This document shows positions 31,101 to 39,917 of a DNA stretch of 64,000 nucleotides, in pieces. The notes under the pieces are model-generated. The model saw only the letters and a program-made list of their open reading frames with translations. It searched no databases and had not been told where the DNA came from. Positions within the stretch are counted from its first letter, which is position 1, and each line of letters opens with the position of its first letter. A program made the position numbers and the translations under genes. Source of the stretch: CALBRZ01 sp964511065 (lineage in GTDB: Bacteria > Planctomycetota > Planctomycetia > Pirellulales > S012-138); assembly GCA_964511065.1 (NCBI GenBank), contig CAZEEG010000007.1, positions 17,916-81,915 on the forward strand. The letters are read 5' to 3'.

Positions 31101-32882
31101 GAAATTCGTCGCATCATCGACGAATTGGACCGCCGCCCGCCCATGGTCATGATCCAGGTGCTCATTGCGGAAGTTCAGTTGAACAATACCGACGAGTTCG
31201 GCGTGGAACTGGGCCTGCAGGATTCCATCTTGTTTGACCGCAGCCTGCTGGGTGACCTGATCACCACCACCAACAGCACGCAAACACCGCAGGGTAACAC
31301 CGTCGTTACCACCACCAATCAGATCATCCAAGGTGCCACGTTGACGCCGGGTTTTCTGTTCAACAACCAGCCGCTGGGCAATAGCGGGAGCGATTTCTCT
31401 CGGGCGACCTCCAACAAATTGGCCGGTCAGGCGTTGAGCAGTTTCTCAGTCGGCCGTGTGAACAGCCAACTGGGCTACGGTGGCCTGGTGCTTTCGGCCA
31501 GCAACGAAAGTATCAGTATCTTGATTCGTGCTTTGCAGGAGTGCCGCAGGTTGGACGTGTTGGCGCGGCCGCAGGTGATGACGCTCGACAACCAACCGGC
31601 CTTCATCCAGGTGGGGCAGCGGGTACAGCTCATTACCGCAACCACTTTCGACCAGGCGACAGGCATTCAGACCAACCAGTTGGGTGCGCAGCAGAATGTT
31701 GGCTTGATCCTTGGTGTCACGCCCCGGATCAGCCCCGATGGCCTGGTGGTGATGGAGATCGACGTGGAAAAATCAGAAGTCGGTCCGGAGTCCGAGGGAA
31801 TTCCCGTGTCGGTACTGCCCACGGGCGACGTGATTCGTTCCCCGCGGATCAATACCACGCTGGCCCAATCGACGGTGAGCGCGATCAGCGGACAGACGAT
31901 CGTGCTGGGCGGCCTCATCACCAAGACCAAGGCGCAGACCCACCGCCGGGTGCCGCTGCTGGCTTCGATCCCGGTGCTGGGGCATCTGTTCCGGTACGAC
32001 GCCAACGTGGAGCAGCGCACCGAACTGCTGATTATCATGACGCCGCGCGTCGTCCGCGACGAACAAGATATGGAAGTCATCAAACAAATGGAGTCGGCCC
32101 GGATGCACTGGGTGCTCTCGGATGTCCGCGATATCCACGGCGATGCGGGACTCCGGGGGCGTGGCGACGCTTGGGAAGACCCGGGCATCCCGGTGATCTA
32201 CCCGCACCTCAACCCCGATGGCAAGGCGCAGCCGGTTTCGCCCGAGATGGAATTGGATTCGGTCCTCGACGAAGAGTTGCTGCCTGAGCCGATGCCGCGT
32301 TCGCAACCGTCGCGGAACCTGCCGCCGCTTCCGACACCGCAGCCACGGCAGCGGACCGTGCCGCCGGATCCCATCCCGCCGGGACAGGCTCGGCCAGGGC
32401 TGGTGCCCCCGGAACCGATGCCGCCGGGACAGGTTCCACAACCGGTCCCCCCGGGTTCGGTACCGCCAGGGCCGCTGCCGCAGCAAGGCGCTGAAGCCGG
32501 CGGCGCCGGGCGCTCCCCGGCCGCATCGGCCAGCCAGAGCGGCGGCAGCGCGGCGCCTGGAAATGCCGATGGTAACTCGTCGCTGAAATTGATGCCGGCG
32601 ACGGGGGCGTACGTTCAGCCGCACGGACATCATGTCCAACCGGCGGTCTGGGCAGAGCCGGCCATGCACGGTCCGGCGCAGCCAGGGATGCCTCAACCGG
32701 CGGGGGCAGCACCTCACCCATGGCCTCAACCTGCCAGCCCGCCGGGGCAACCGGTAAGGCTGATTAGCCCCGCCGAACGGGCGCATTACGCGCCACCCCA
32801 ACCGGTCGGACCGGTCCACCCAGGGCAGCCACAGCCGCATTGGCACCGGCAAGGCACCGCACCGCAACGCCACAATGGATAA
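28131..32882 (+). CDS. Giant secretin (type II/III secretion GspD-like) with tandem N-domains
   Basis: 1583 residues, more than twice the size of GspD (about 650). A signal peptide (start ATG 28131, cleavage near LPAAEP) precedes a Pro/Gly-rich linker. About nine repeats of the secretin N1/NolW-type fold follow (genome 28590-31120), each ending in a strand like TNALIVRAS followed by an RLD/QLD helix. The C-terminal beta-barrel domain (about residues 1003-1313) carries VMIQVLIAEVQLNNT, LARPQVMTLDNQPAFIQVG and TIVLGGLITK. A Pro/Gln-rich tail of about 265 residues closes the protein. It should form an outer-membrane channel. No GspE/F/G genes are nearby. Confidence 0.9.
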   Translation: MQVSKLGRAFRTACSCAVALGWGTALPAAEPQPGYPVGHAHGMQGAPHGQPAAMRPVQPPPAFGHPLPLQQGPAAGGVYHAGGPMPGAFSPYPAGPAEGVLPAGYSAPTLTHPARVAGQPGSVAAAGSFAARLNQPAPAQPNALAAPQGEQRQTRVHALQFAHAAEVQAAMVHWLQGASMRGEVSVDPTQNAVIVQGGDDVQKLAAEIVQSMDRAAQEQLGPPTLQTYPAPANHLEPMTEAVRGRFGPHGARVAADSRNNQLLVVAPAAMQAEIAKFLGASGTGQAPAPAAQGAVRGPQPEAPPAPTAPRGANFGLLTTTAGQGQIMQLRRSPAEMQKVLRRLYGPRLTEAASTNRDVAIYTLDLSQQERLRIEFDLLTGQVVIHGPPAATERCARLLAILEAPQVPQASNRIEVVPLGAAPPGKVVQVATLLEEARQRGLRERSQAVRAQAIRSPHLVAQLFQPPDANQPPQGAQVPGQQQGGAAAGAGAAAGQALPQEQAFPNGQADIPADTQGLVGPVQVEVLEDLGVIILRGPKEDVDRLIRIIEQIEERSQETEPEIRVHQLEYVNGEALATIVRELYDSVYAGRKGRVSITPLVEPNALLLIGPPPSVEAATDLIRRLDTPSGPESQFEVFRLKYASAQAAAATLQQFYGAPPGPGAQQPGQAQQQLPGLFPRVNVIADFRTNALIVRASPRDLAEIAHLLSRIDIDSSPSELTLKVFQLRNSLAEDLAAVLQAAITGAAAGQQLGPQLPGVQQQAVGPQAQQQAAQRSAVLRLMTLDARDRTILRSGILVDVQVTPDPRANSVVVRAPADSMPLIEALIEQLDNIPGATAQIKVFTIVNGDAESLVSMLSTLFGATATGGQFGVQQAASVQADGSIVPLRFAVDSRTNSILATGSSSDLTIVEAILLRLDESDIRERETQVYRLKNAPALDVAASINQLLQAERAVQEQGVRSAFQQIQEEVVVVGEPVTNSLIVTATPRYFDEIRRIIDELDRRPPMVMIQVLIAEVQLNNTDEFGVELGLQDSILFDRSLLGDLITTTNSTQTPQGNTVVTTTNQIIQGATLTPGFLFNNQPLGNSGSDFSRATSNKLAGQALSSFSVGRVNSQLGYGGLVLSASNESISILIRALQECRRLDVLARPQVMTLDNQPAFIQVGQRVQLITATTFDQATGIQTNQLGAQQNVGLILGVTPRISPDGLVVMEIDVEKSEVGPESEGIPVSVLPTGDVIRSPRINTTLAQSTVSAISGQTIVLGGLITKTKAQTHRRVPLLASIPVLGHLFRYDANVEQRTELLIIMTPRVVRDEQDMEVIKQMESARMHWVLSDVRDIHGDAGLRGRGDAWEDPGIPVIYPHLNPDGKAQPVSPEMELDSVLDEELLPEPMPRSQPSRNLPPLPTPQPRQRTVPPDPIPPGQARPGLVPPEPMPPGQVPQPVPPGSVPPGPLPQQGAEAGGAGRSPAASASQSGGSAAPGNADGNSSLKLMPATGAYVQPHGHHVQPAVWAEPAMHGPAQPGMPQPAGAAPHPWPQPASPPGQPVRLISPAERAHYAPPQPVGPVHPGQPQPHWHRQGTAPQRHNG

Positions 32883-33043
32883 AGCTGGAGATCGAAAACC
32901 TGGGCGACCAATGCACGATTTTGGGCGGACAGACCGCGGTAGCCACGGTTGGCAGTGCTGCGGATGAGGGCCGCCATCACGGTCCATCCGTCCGACTTTC
33001 TCCCGCACACGAAACTCGCATATCGGCCAGAAAGGATTCTGCG

Positions 33044-34492
33044 ATGCGAACGGCGATCCATTGGGGCTTAGCCATGCTCACGCTGCTGGGTAGCGGCTGC
33101 GCCAAATTTGATATGAGCAAGAACATCCCTTGGGGCGCTGGCAAGGATGGCGAGTTCAGCGGCAACCTGCGCATCGTGGCTGTCTGGCAAGACACGGTGT
33201 TGCATCAGCCCGACAAACCGCCCATTCGCGGGTTTGGCGGTCGCGTGTTCTTCTATGCCGGAGGCGAAAAGCCGGTCAAGACGCAGGGCCGCCTGGAAGT
33301 GTATGCCTTTGTCGAAGACGGCCGTTCCAAGACGGATACCCGGCCCGACCGCAAATACGTGTTCACGCCCGAGCAGTTCGAGAAACATTACAGCCCCAAG
33401 AAGCCGCTGGGGCATTCGTACAGTTTCTGGCTGCCATGGGATGAAGCTGGCGGACCGGAACTGGAGATCACCTTGGTGGCTCGTTTCACGCCGCTCACCG
33501 GTGGAGCCACGATCGTGAGCGAACAAACGCACCATGCGCTGCCGGGCCGCGAGGCCTCGCTGGCCGAAAAGATGCAGTACCGCTACCTGAAGGACCGCGA
33601 CGAAACGCCCCTGATTGCCGACAAGGACGGTGCGGCCCAGCCAGCCTCGGCAGCGCAGGCCGGAGAAGCTCAACTCGTGGGCTACGAAGAACCGGTGCCG
33701 GGCTATCCGGGCCAGGGGCTCGATGCGCCTTCGGCGAACCGCCTGCGCATGAAGACTTCGACCATTGATCTGCCGCTGCGGTTCAACGCGGGCAATATGC
33801 CGACATGGCAAACGTCGTCGCCGGCCGGGCCAGTGCCTGCCAGTACGGGCGGCTACCATGGTGGCCAGGCATCGCACGCTTATCATCAGGCCACGGTGCC
33901 CTTCAGTCCTGCGGGAGCGCATGGGCAACCTGTTCACACGGCATCGCACGCTTATCACGCCGTGCCGGTCAATGCAGGCCACGGCGGTGTGATCTCGGCG
34001 GGAGGCACGATGCAAGGCACGGCCCAAGGGCTGTCGCCGCTGCCACCGGCCACGGACCGCCGACACCAGTCCTACCCGCAGTTCCGTGCGCGGCCGAACC
34101 CTCAATACCCGGGCCAAGCCCAGCCTGAATATCGCAGCGGAGTGGGGGCCGCTGCCATTCCGCCGACGGCCGGTTCAGCCGCGCCGTTGTCGCCGGCTGC
34201 CAGCGGTGCGCCAACCACGATGAGCCCACAGGGGCCGGGCGGCGGGACGCAATACCCGCCGGGACTCATGCCGCTTTCGCCAGAGGTCAACGCCGGGGCG
34301 GATTCGACGGTGACACCACCAGTTGGTTATCGACCTGTGCAATCCCGGGTTCTAGGCGCACCAATTGCTCCGCTAGAGCGCGTTCATGGTCCGTGGCTAC
34401 CTGACCACGTAAAGTGGCAGTATGGCCTCGAACCTCCACCGCAACGGAATTTTGTGACGGGCCCAATCTCGCGCGCTGCAAACGGCTCGTAA
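33044..34492 (+). CDS. Lipoprotein of unknown function, long Pro/Gly/His tail
   Basis: 482 residues. A lipoprotein signal ends in LTLLGSGC. Residues about 40-175 form a folded domain (GGRVFFYAGGEKPVKTQG, PDRKYVFTPEQFEKHY, SYSFWLPWDEAGG) with no recognised family. The rest is low-complexity with a duplicated ASHAYH motif. It begins 161 bp after the secretin stop on the same strand, so an operon and a role as secretin pilotin or partner are possible. Its last 68 codons overlap the convergent BON gene by 206 bp. Confidence 0.75.
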   Translation: MRTAIHWGLAMLTLLGSGCAKFDMSKNIPWGAGKDGEFSGNLRIVAVWQDTVLHQPDKPPIRGFGGRVFFYAGGEKPVKTQGRLEVYAFVEDGRSKTDTRPDRKYVFTPEQFEKHYSPKKPLGHSYSFWLPWDEAGGPELEITLVARFTPLTGGATIVSEQTHHALPGREASLAEKMQYRYLKDRDETPLIADKDGAAQPASAAQAGEAQLVGYEEPVPGYPGQGLDAPSANRLRMKTSTIDLPLRFNAGNMPTWQTSSPAGPVPASTGGYHGGQASHAYHQATVPFSPAGAHGQPVHTASHAYHAVPVNAGHGGVISAGGTMQGTAQGLSPLPPATDRRHQSYPQFRARPNPQYPGQAQPEYRSGVGAAAIPPTAGSAAPLSPAASGAPTTMSPQGPGGGTQYPPGLMPLSPEVNAGADSTVTPPVGYRPVQSRVLGAPIAPLERVHGPWLPDHVKWQYGLEPPPQRNFVTGPISRAANGS

Positions 34493-34994
34493 GGGTGGCC
34501 GACAACGTGCCGTCGGGCGGCGCGGGATAGTCGAAGCTGATCCGCGTGGTGGTGCGATAGGGACGCCGGGTCTGGGTCTGCTGCGGATTGAGGTTCTGGT
34601 TGGCATCGCGCGCATTGCGCATGTTCGGGCCTTGGAAGAAATTGTTCAGCGCGTTGCCGAACGAGCCAATTTGCGTCGTATCGGAGGTGTCGGCGCCGAC
34701 AAAGGCGCCTTGGCGATTGCCGCGCAAGAAACGTTCGCTGCCTTCCACCGTGCCCACCTGCTGAGCCTGCTGGGTCGCACCAGCGACGGTTCCACCGGCA
34801 CCGCCGAACATGCTACCGGATCGCGCAGAAACGCCCGACGCCGCCCCTACGGTGCGGTTGCCAAAAGTGCCCCGACTGGTGGTACCGCCGCCTCCCAGGG
34901 AGTTTTGGAACTGGGCGAAAAGTTCGCTGCCGCAGAGAACAACAGCGCAGGTGCCAACGGCGCACAGCAGGCGACGGAACGTTCGATCGTGCAT
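34287..34994 (-). CDS. Secreted BON-domain protein
   Basis: 235 residues with a signal peptide (MHDRTFRRLLCAVGTC, cleavage near ELFAQ). A Gly/Asn-rich middle precedes a C-terminal BON domain (about 155-235) with VRGHTATLRGQVATDHERA and LEPGIAQVDNQLVV. BON domains bind membranes and often pair with secretins. The gene is convergent with the lipoprotein gene and overlaps its last 206 bp. The BON side is clearly conserved-looking, so the overlap is more likely an extension of the other gene. Confidence 0.82.
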   Translation of the reverse strand: MHDRTFRRLLCAVGTCAVVLCGSELFAQFQNSLGGGGTTSRGTFGNRTVGAASGVSARSGSMFGGAGGTVAGATQQAQQVGTVEGSERFLRGNRQGAFVGADTSDTTQIGSFGNALNNFFQGPNMRNARDANQNLNPQQTQTRRPYRTTTRISFDYPAPPDGTLSATLTSRLQRARLGPSQNSVAVEVRGHTATLRGQVATDHERALAEQLVRLEPGIAQVDNQLVVSPSNPPRR

Positions 34995-35607
34995 GGTAAT
35001 TCTGCCAGCGTGGGAGTTGCCGGTACGGTGCCCCTGGGGGTGACCTGTTGCATTATAGCCCCCATTGGACGGATCGTTGCAAGTGAACCTTTCAGGGCGT
35101 CGGGCCGTGCAGTCCATCGGCGAGGTTTTCGCTGGCTGGGGGGGGATCGCAGCGATCGGAGAGGTCCAACCGGTAACGCCGGTTGCCCCTCCCACGTTGT
35201 GCATCGTTTTTCTTGACATTTCGCGAAGGCATCGACATAACGATGGCGCAAACGGAAGGGGGGCGGGGTGATTTCTCTGCCGGCTGACCATCTTGCGACG
35301 ACACATCCCTGCTGAATTCTCCCCTGGCCGTTGTGCTCTGGTAGCGCTGGTGGGGGGCCGGTTGATCCGATGGTGCCGCCCCTTGTGCTCAATTGGCTGC
35401 CTGGCGTGGGTGTGGTGTTTGGGGAGGCGGGGGCTGCTGCGTGGCGAGGAAGGCGGCAGTGGTCGTTCGTCGCTGTCCGTGGCCGGCAATATCTGTACTT
35501 CGCGCCGCTGCCGCGACGGCGCGAGGTCCCGGGACGCGGCGATTAAACGGTCGCCCACGCAAGCCGGATTCAGCCATTCACGTCTTGAATGAACGAGGAG
35601 GAGCGAC
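34995..35607. other. Intergenic region, nothing firm
   Basis: 613 bp. Open frames on both strands overlap each other and show no family or ribosome-site support. A small hairpin CAACCGG/CCGGTTG lies at 35167-35185. Confidence 0.4.
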
Positions 35608-35817
35608 GTGACCAAGTCGGTGCTTGACGCAATTCGTGAAGGCGATTGGGAATACGAGCCGCCGTGGGTGAACGATTCAGATTTTGACAGCACCGATGCC
35701 CTGCCAGGCTCCCGCGATAAGCTCCGCATTTTGGCCGAACGCCTGCGCCGGGGACTGCCCTTGTGGCACCCTGCCGACCGCCGCGACTGCGACGGCGGCG
35801 ACGACAGCGACTTCTAA
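35608..35817 (+). CDS. Small acidic protein of unknown function
   Basis: 69 residues starting at GTG with a strong GAGGAGGAG ribosome site at 35595-35603. Composition is acidic (EGDWEYEPPWVNDSDFDS and a final CDGGDDSDF) around a basic helix SRDKLRILAERLRRGLPLW. There is no signal or membrane segment. No family recognised. The good ribosome site and codon use support a real gene. Confidence 0.7.
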   Translation: MTKSVLDAIREGDWEYEPPWVNDSDFDSTDALPGSRDKLRILAERLRRGLPLWHPADRRDCDGGDDSDF

Positions 35818-36246
35818 CCAGGTAGCCCCCCCTCTCGCATGCCGCGGCATCACCGTGTGTGCCAAGGGCTCTGCACCACGCATTCTGCACCACGAATCCT
35901 GTACCATGGATTCTGGTGAGCCGTGCGCTCCGATACCGACCCCCGATCCGCAATGCTCATGAAGCCCATGCCCGGGTGAGCGTGCGCTCGGCGGCCATCT
36001 CGCCGATTTCGTGGATATGACAGGCCTCCCGGGCCGATTGGTACCGATGGTGCCGAAGTTGACGATTCTGTCGGTGACCATCTTATGCCGGCTTCGCTCG
36101 TTACCCGGAGGGCCCTGGTGCCAAGGCTGCCATTGCAAGCAGCTACAGGCAGGAATTCTGCCGCTCGATATTGGCTCCAAGGCTGCTGCGATCGATCCGG
36201 CGAGAACTTCACGCGGTGACTCGCTTGTGAGCAGGGAGGCTCCTTC
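35818..36246. other. Intergenic region with short tandem repeats
   Basis: 429 bp, no supported gene. It contains three 14-bp tandem copies at 35873-35914 and one GTGAGCCGTGCG element at 35916-35927. Confidence 0.5.
35873..35914. repeat. Three tandem 14-bp repeats
   Basis: Units GCACCACGCATTCT, GCACCACGAATCCT and GTACCATGGATTCT follow each other directly. Confidence 0.7.
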
Positions 36247-37197
36247 ATGCGTACGATCGGTTTAATACGCTGGTCACTACTGGTGGCCGCCACGCTGGTG
36301 TTGCCCGCAACCGCCATGGCGCAATTGGTTCCTGGCACGGGACAGAAAGTTGAGGGAGTCGGCGACGACTTTGAAGACCCCGATTGGTCGTACGTCTACA
36401 ACTTGCCGAAGGCCAGCGAAGAAATCGACGGCAACAAGCGGTTACCGGGCGCCTACTCCACCAACCGCCGCTGGGCCGAAGGTGCGCTGCGCGGAACCCC
36501 CGACCATGTTCGCCGCGTGGACACCCCCGTCGGCGGCCTGCCCGGCAGCAAGGGCGCGCTATTGCTCATGTCGCGCGATACGGGCGTACCCGGCACACGC
36601 AGCGGCAGCGTGCAGCAGGACGACCTGCTGGCTTCGATGGGCCGGCCGATCTCCGTCTCGCGCATGCCGAGCGTGGTGGTTCGGGTATTCGTGCCGCCGT
36701 TTGAAGATTTTGAGCAGCGGACCGGAGTCACGTTTGGTTTTCGGGCTGGATGCTCTGGCCCACGCACCAAAACCGAGCAGGCTGGTGGCCTGGTGGGCTT
36801 CTTTGGCGGCAGCCGAACGACGACCTCGGTCGACCCGTACTGGCCTGGCTTCTTCGTCCACTTCAACAGCAAAGCCAGTGGCCGGCACCAAGAGGATTCC
36901 GCCTACTTCATGATCCGCGCCAATCAGCGCGGCCAGGACGTCCGTGGCCCGGAAATCATCGAAAGCGGCTGGTGGACGCTGGGAATGTCGTTCACGCCCG
37001 ATGGCATGGTCCATTTCTACGCCCGGCCGGGTGTCGAGGACCTGAGGGCAGAGGACCACATTACGTCGAGCTACTGCTACGGGATCAAGTGCCAGCAGGT
37101 CGATACCTTCTTCTTCAATATTTGTAGCCCGGATAACGGCCGCACCTGGTCCACGCCGTGGATCGTGGACGACCCCACGCTGTACGTAGCCCAGTAA
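36247..37197 (+). CDS. Secreted protein of unknown function
   Basis: 316 residues with a signal peptide (cleavage near TAMAQL). The body looks all-beta, with segments such as VVVRVFVPPFEDF, DPYWPGFFVHFNSK and GWWTLGMSFTPDGMVHFYARPG that resemble a concanavalin/LamG-type jelly-roll. No catalytic residues can be assigned. An AGGGAGG ribosome site precedes the ATG. Binding of polysaccharide is a guess from the fold. Confidence 0.8.
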   Translation: MRTIGLIRWSLLVAATLVLPATAMAQLVPGTGQKVEGVGDDFEDPDWSYVYNLPKASEEIDGNKRLPGAYSTNRRWAEGALRGTPDHVRRVDTPVGGLPGSKGALLLMSRDTGVPGTRSGSVQQDDLLASMGRPISVSRMPSVVVRVFVPPFEDFEQRTGVTFGFRAGCSGPRTKTEQAGGLVGFFGGSRTTTSVDPYWPGFFVHFNSKASGRHQEDSAYFMIRANQRGQDVRGPEIIESGWWTLGMSFTPDGMVHFYARPGVEDLRAEDHITSSYCYGIKCQQVDTFFFNICSPDNGRTWSTPWIVDDPTLYVAQ

Positions 37198-37469
37198 TCG
37201 TCGGTGGGAAGCGCCGCTCCCGGCGGCGAATATCTACAGCACGCAATCGTCACCGTGGAAGGTGGATAAACCTCCCGGTGCGAACCAACCTGCAGGGGAT
37301 GCTCGGCGAAAACTCGCTGGGCATCCCCGGTTTGTTGCGCCCCGGTGGTAGTGCAGACCCTTGGATGGTCGGTAACCTGCTGTGTTGTTTGCGAACAATG
37401 CTTGTTGAACACGGCTCGCAGTGCCGTGGGCACGCATGGGAGCGCGAAGCGTAGTGCCGTGGTGCCGTT

Positions 37470-38141
37470 TTACAATCCCAGCAGGCGGATCAGGCTCTCG
37501 GTAACGGCCTGGCCCTGCTGCGTCCAGCGATGGGTCAGCACAATGACGATGAGCAGCCCGATGATGCCAAAGGTGATGCCGCGAGGGTTGCGTGGCACGC
37601 GGACTTCGTGCAGCGCGGCGGACAGGTCGTTTACCAGGCTGCGCCAGGCGGCGAAGTCGATGTAGTCGCTGTCAACGACCAGCGACACGTTGCGGAATGC
37701 CGAATACGGTTCCAGCCGAACCACCAATCGAGCCTGTGGCATCTCAAGCGAGTTGCCGGCCCAGCGGGCGGCAGGATCGCGGCGGACTGCGACGGTGGAT
37801 ACGATCCCTCGCAAATGTTCGGTTGCGATGTTGTAAATCACCACCCGCGGCCGCAAGTACAAGATCCACAGCGACACGGCCGAGCCATACATCAGCAACA
37901 ACAGCAGCCAATAATAAGGCCCAAGCCGCTGCAACAATTCCAGCGGCGTGAATAGCTGTGCTGGTCCGATCATCACCAGGCCGGAAATGCCAACGGCAAG
38001 CGCCGCCAGGTCGTGGCTGCCGGCCACCATCAGCGGCCTCGGCATCAGGTTCACCACAGCCAGCGCTAAGAGATACGCCGCCAGCGGCAACAGGGCCACC
38101 AGCAGGTGGGCCGTATCGAATGTTATTGGGTCGCCATTCAT
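37470..38141 (-). CDS. Membrane protein of unknown function
   Basis: About 223 residues. Three membrane helices in the first 110 residues, a soluble domain (about 115-195, RPRVVIYNIATEHLRGIV) and a last helix near the C-terminus (GITFGIIGLLIVIVLTH). The start at 38141 (MNGDPITF) is preferred; an in-frame start lies at 38180. No family recognised. Confidence 0.7.
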   Translation of the reverse strand: MNGDPITFDTAHLLVALLPLAAYLLALAVVNLMPRPLMVAGSHDLAALAVGISGLVMIGPAQLFTPLELLQRLGPYYWLLLLLMYGSAVSLWILYLRPRVVIYNIATEHLRGIVSTVAVRRDPAARWAGNSLEMPQARLVVRLEPYSAFRNVSLVVDSDYIDFAAWRSLVNDLSAALHEVRVPRNPRGITFGIIGLLIVIVLTHRWTQQGQAVTESLIRLLGL

Positions 38142-38610
38142 AGCTGCATCGTAGATGAGCGTTTGGTCGCCGTCTACCAATCGGAGCGGCCCGACAAAAT
38201 GACGGCCGCCCGCGGCCGATCTGACCCCAGGCAGACAGCCCCGCCAATCGCTCCGGCGCCGCGCACGCTACCTCTTGGGCAGCTTGCTTTTTCCGGAAAT
38301 GGGATTCGGCGCTCTTGGCCGATTATCGCCCCCAATGCCAAGCCGCGTGCTAGCACCGGTGGGGATGGTGCCCCGACTGCTCTTGCCTCAAATGGCGAAA
38401 TGCGAACAATCTACACATACTGGACAACAGAACAGGCAGTTGGGGGGTGCGAGGGGGCAGAAACGCAGCGGGAAAGTCCCTCCCAGCGTCTGGTAGAAAT
38501 TCCTCCCGCACCAGGGAAACATCGAAAAAAACGAGCCAGGGCTGGGCGTACCTAAAGCGTTCGGCCTGATCGGCAACGGTCCAAAGTTTCCACCCCAATG
38601 TTGCTTACGG
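38142..38610. other. Divergent intergenic region
   Basis: About 470 bp between the membrane protein and the helicase. It should contain both promoters. No gene or strong structure seen. Confidence 0.35.
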
Positions 38611-39831
38611 ATGGACCAACCCGCCATGACGTTCGCCGCGGCAATCTCACCTTCTTTGAATTCGGCCTCCGCGCCGACTGCCGATCCGCCGCCCGTGGCT
38701 TGGGAAGGCCGGCCGCTGCTGGCCGATGCGGCGGTGGAAGCCCGGCCCTACCAGTTGCGGATCATTCATCAGGCCCTGGAGATGTTTCACGGGCGGTATC
38801 GCAACCGGGCGGGCGATTTGGAACCGGCAGCGCACTCGGTGATGGTCGAAAGTCCCACAGGCAGCGGCAAGACCGTGATGGGCCTGGCTATTGCCCGGCA
38901 GATGCAACAACAGCACGGTTATCGCGTGGGCTGGGTGTCCATGCGGCGCAACCTGTTGGCCCAGGCCGAGAGCGAGAATCGGGCCCGCGGTTTTCACGTC
39001 GAAATGGAGTACATCTCCATGTTCGACAAGAACCCGCCGCAGGTCGACATGCTGGTCGTGGACGAAGCCCAGCACGATGCGGCCATGAGCATGGCCAATC
39101 TGCACAGCGTGGTGCGCCCGCGGCACGTGTTGGGGCTGACGGCTACGCCGTTTCGCACCGACCGTATCAAGTTGTGCTTCGACCAGGTCATCAAAGATGC
39201 CGGCATCCATCAATTGATCCAGGATGGCTACCTGAGCCGCTACCACCACTACACCATCGAACGTTACACGCCCGAGAGCGTGGCCGAACACTTCCTCCGC
39301 GACCGCGACCGCTGGGGCAAGAGCCTGATCTTTTTCCACCGCTTTGAGCAGTGCCAGGCATGCCATGCGTTGCTGGCGGCGGCTGGTGTCCAGGCAGAAG
39401 TGGTTACGGCCCAGACCGATCGTCAGCGGCAGTTGTACGCCTTCTCCGAGGGCCGACTCGACGTGCTGTTGAACATGGCCATCCTCACCGAAGGCTTCGA
39501 CTGCCCCTCGCTCAAGACGGTGTTTTGCCGGCCCTCGGGCAAAGGATGCACCATCCAGATGGGCGGTCGCGTGTTTCGCCGGCATCCCGACCTTCCGTTC
39601 AAGCAGATCGTGCAGTGCAAACAGACTCGGCACCCGTTCCTCAAGACAGCAATGGCCGACGAGCAGTACATCTGGCTCGATGGCGTGTGGCGCACGCTCA
39701 AGGTGAACCAGCGGATCGCCGCCATCACGCAGCGCAGCCGCCAGGTGATCGCCCGCAGCCAGGCCCAATTGCCCGAGCTTGTGGCCCAGCACGTCACGCG
39801 CGATTTTTGGGCCGAGCAGGGTGAACGCTAA
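38611..39831 (+). CDS. Superfamily 2 DEAD/DEAH-type helicase
   Basis: 406 residues. Helicase motifs in order: Q-like RPYQLRIIHQA, I SPTGSGKT (~83), II VVDEAQHDA (~149), III GLTATPFRTD (~175), IV SLIFFHRFEQ, V NMAILTEGFDCPS, VI QMGGRVFRRH (~325). It is compact, with no nuclease or accessory domain. DEAQH and an RVFRRH arginine finger are common in phage and repair helicases of the RadD/UvsW type. The next gene starts 86 bp downstream on the same strand, so the two may act together. Confidence 0.88.
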   Translation: MDQPAMTFAAAISPSLNSASAPTADPPPVAWEGRPLLADAAVEARPYQLRIIHQALEMFHGRYRNRAGDLEPAAHSVMVESPTGSGKTVMGLAIARQMQQQHGYRVGWVSMRRNLLAQAESENRARGFHVEMEYISMFDKNPPQVDMLVVDEAQHDAAMSMANLHSVVRPRHVLGLTATPFRTDRIKLCFDQVIKDAGIHQLIQDGYLSRYHHYTIERYTPESVAEHFLRDRDRWGKSLIFFHRFEQCQACHALLAAAGVQAEVVTAQTDRQRQLYAFSEGRLDVLLNMAILTEGFDCPSLKTVFCRPSGKGCTIQMGGRVFRRHPDLPFKQIVQCKQTRHPFLKTAMADEQYIWLDGVWRTLKVNQRIAAITQRSRQVIARSQAQLPELVAQHVTRDFWAEQGER

Positions 39832-39917
39832 GGGGCCGGCCCGCGCGCTTGGTTGTGGCCTCGGAACAACGGAAACCTGAAATCCCGCAAACCTCCTCCA
39901 GCTCCCCCCAGGCAGCC

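Noticed and set aside
35293..35592. Overlapping frames on both strands near 35.3-35.6 kb
   Set aside because: Arg/Gly-rich shadow composition and no translation signals.
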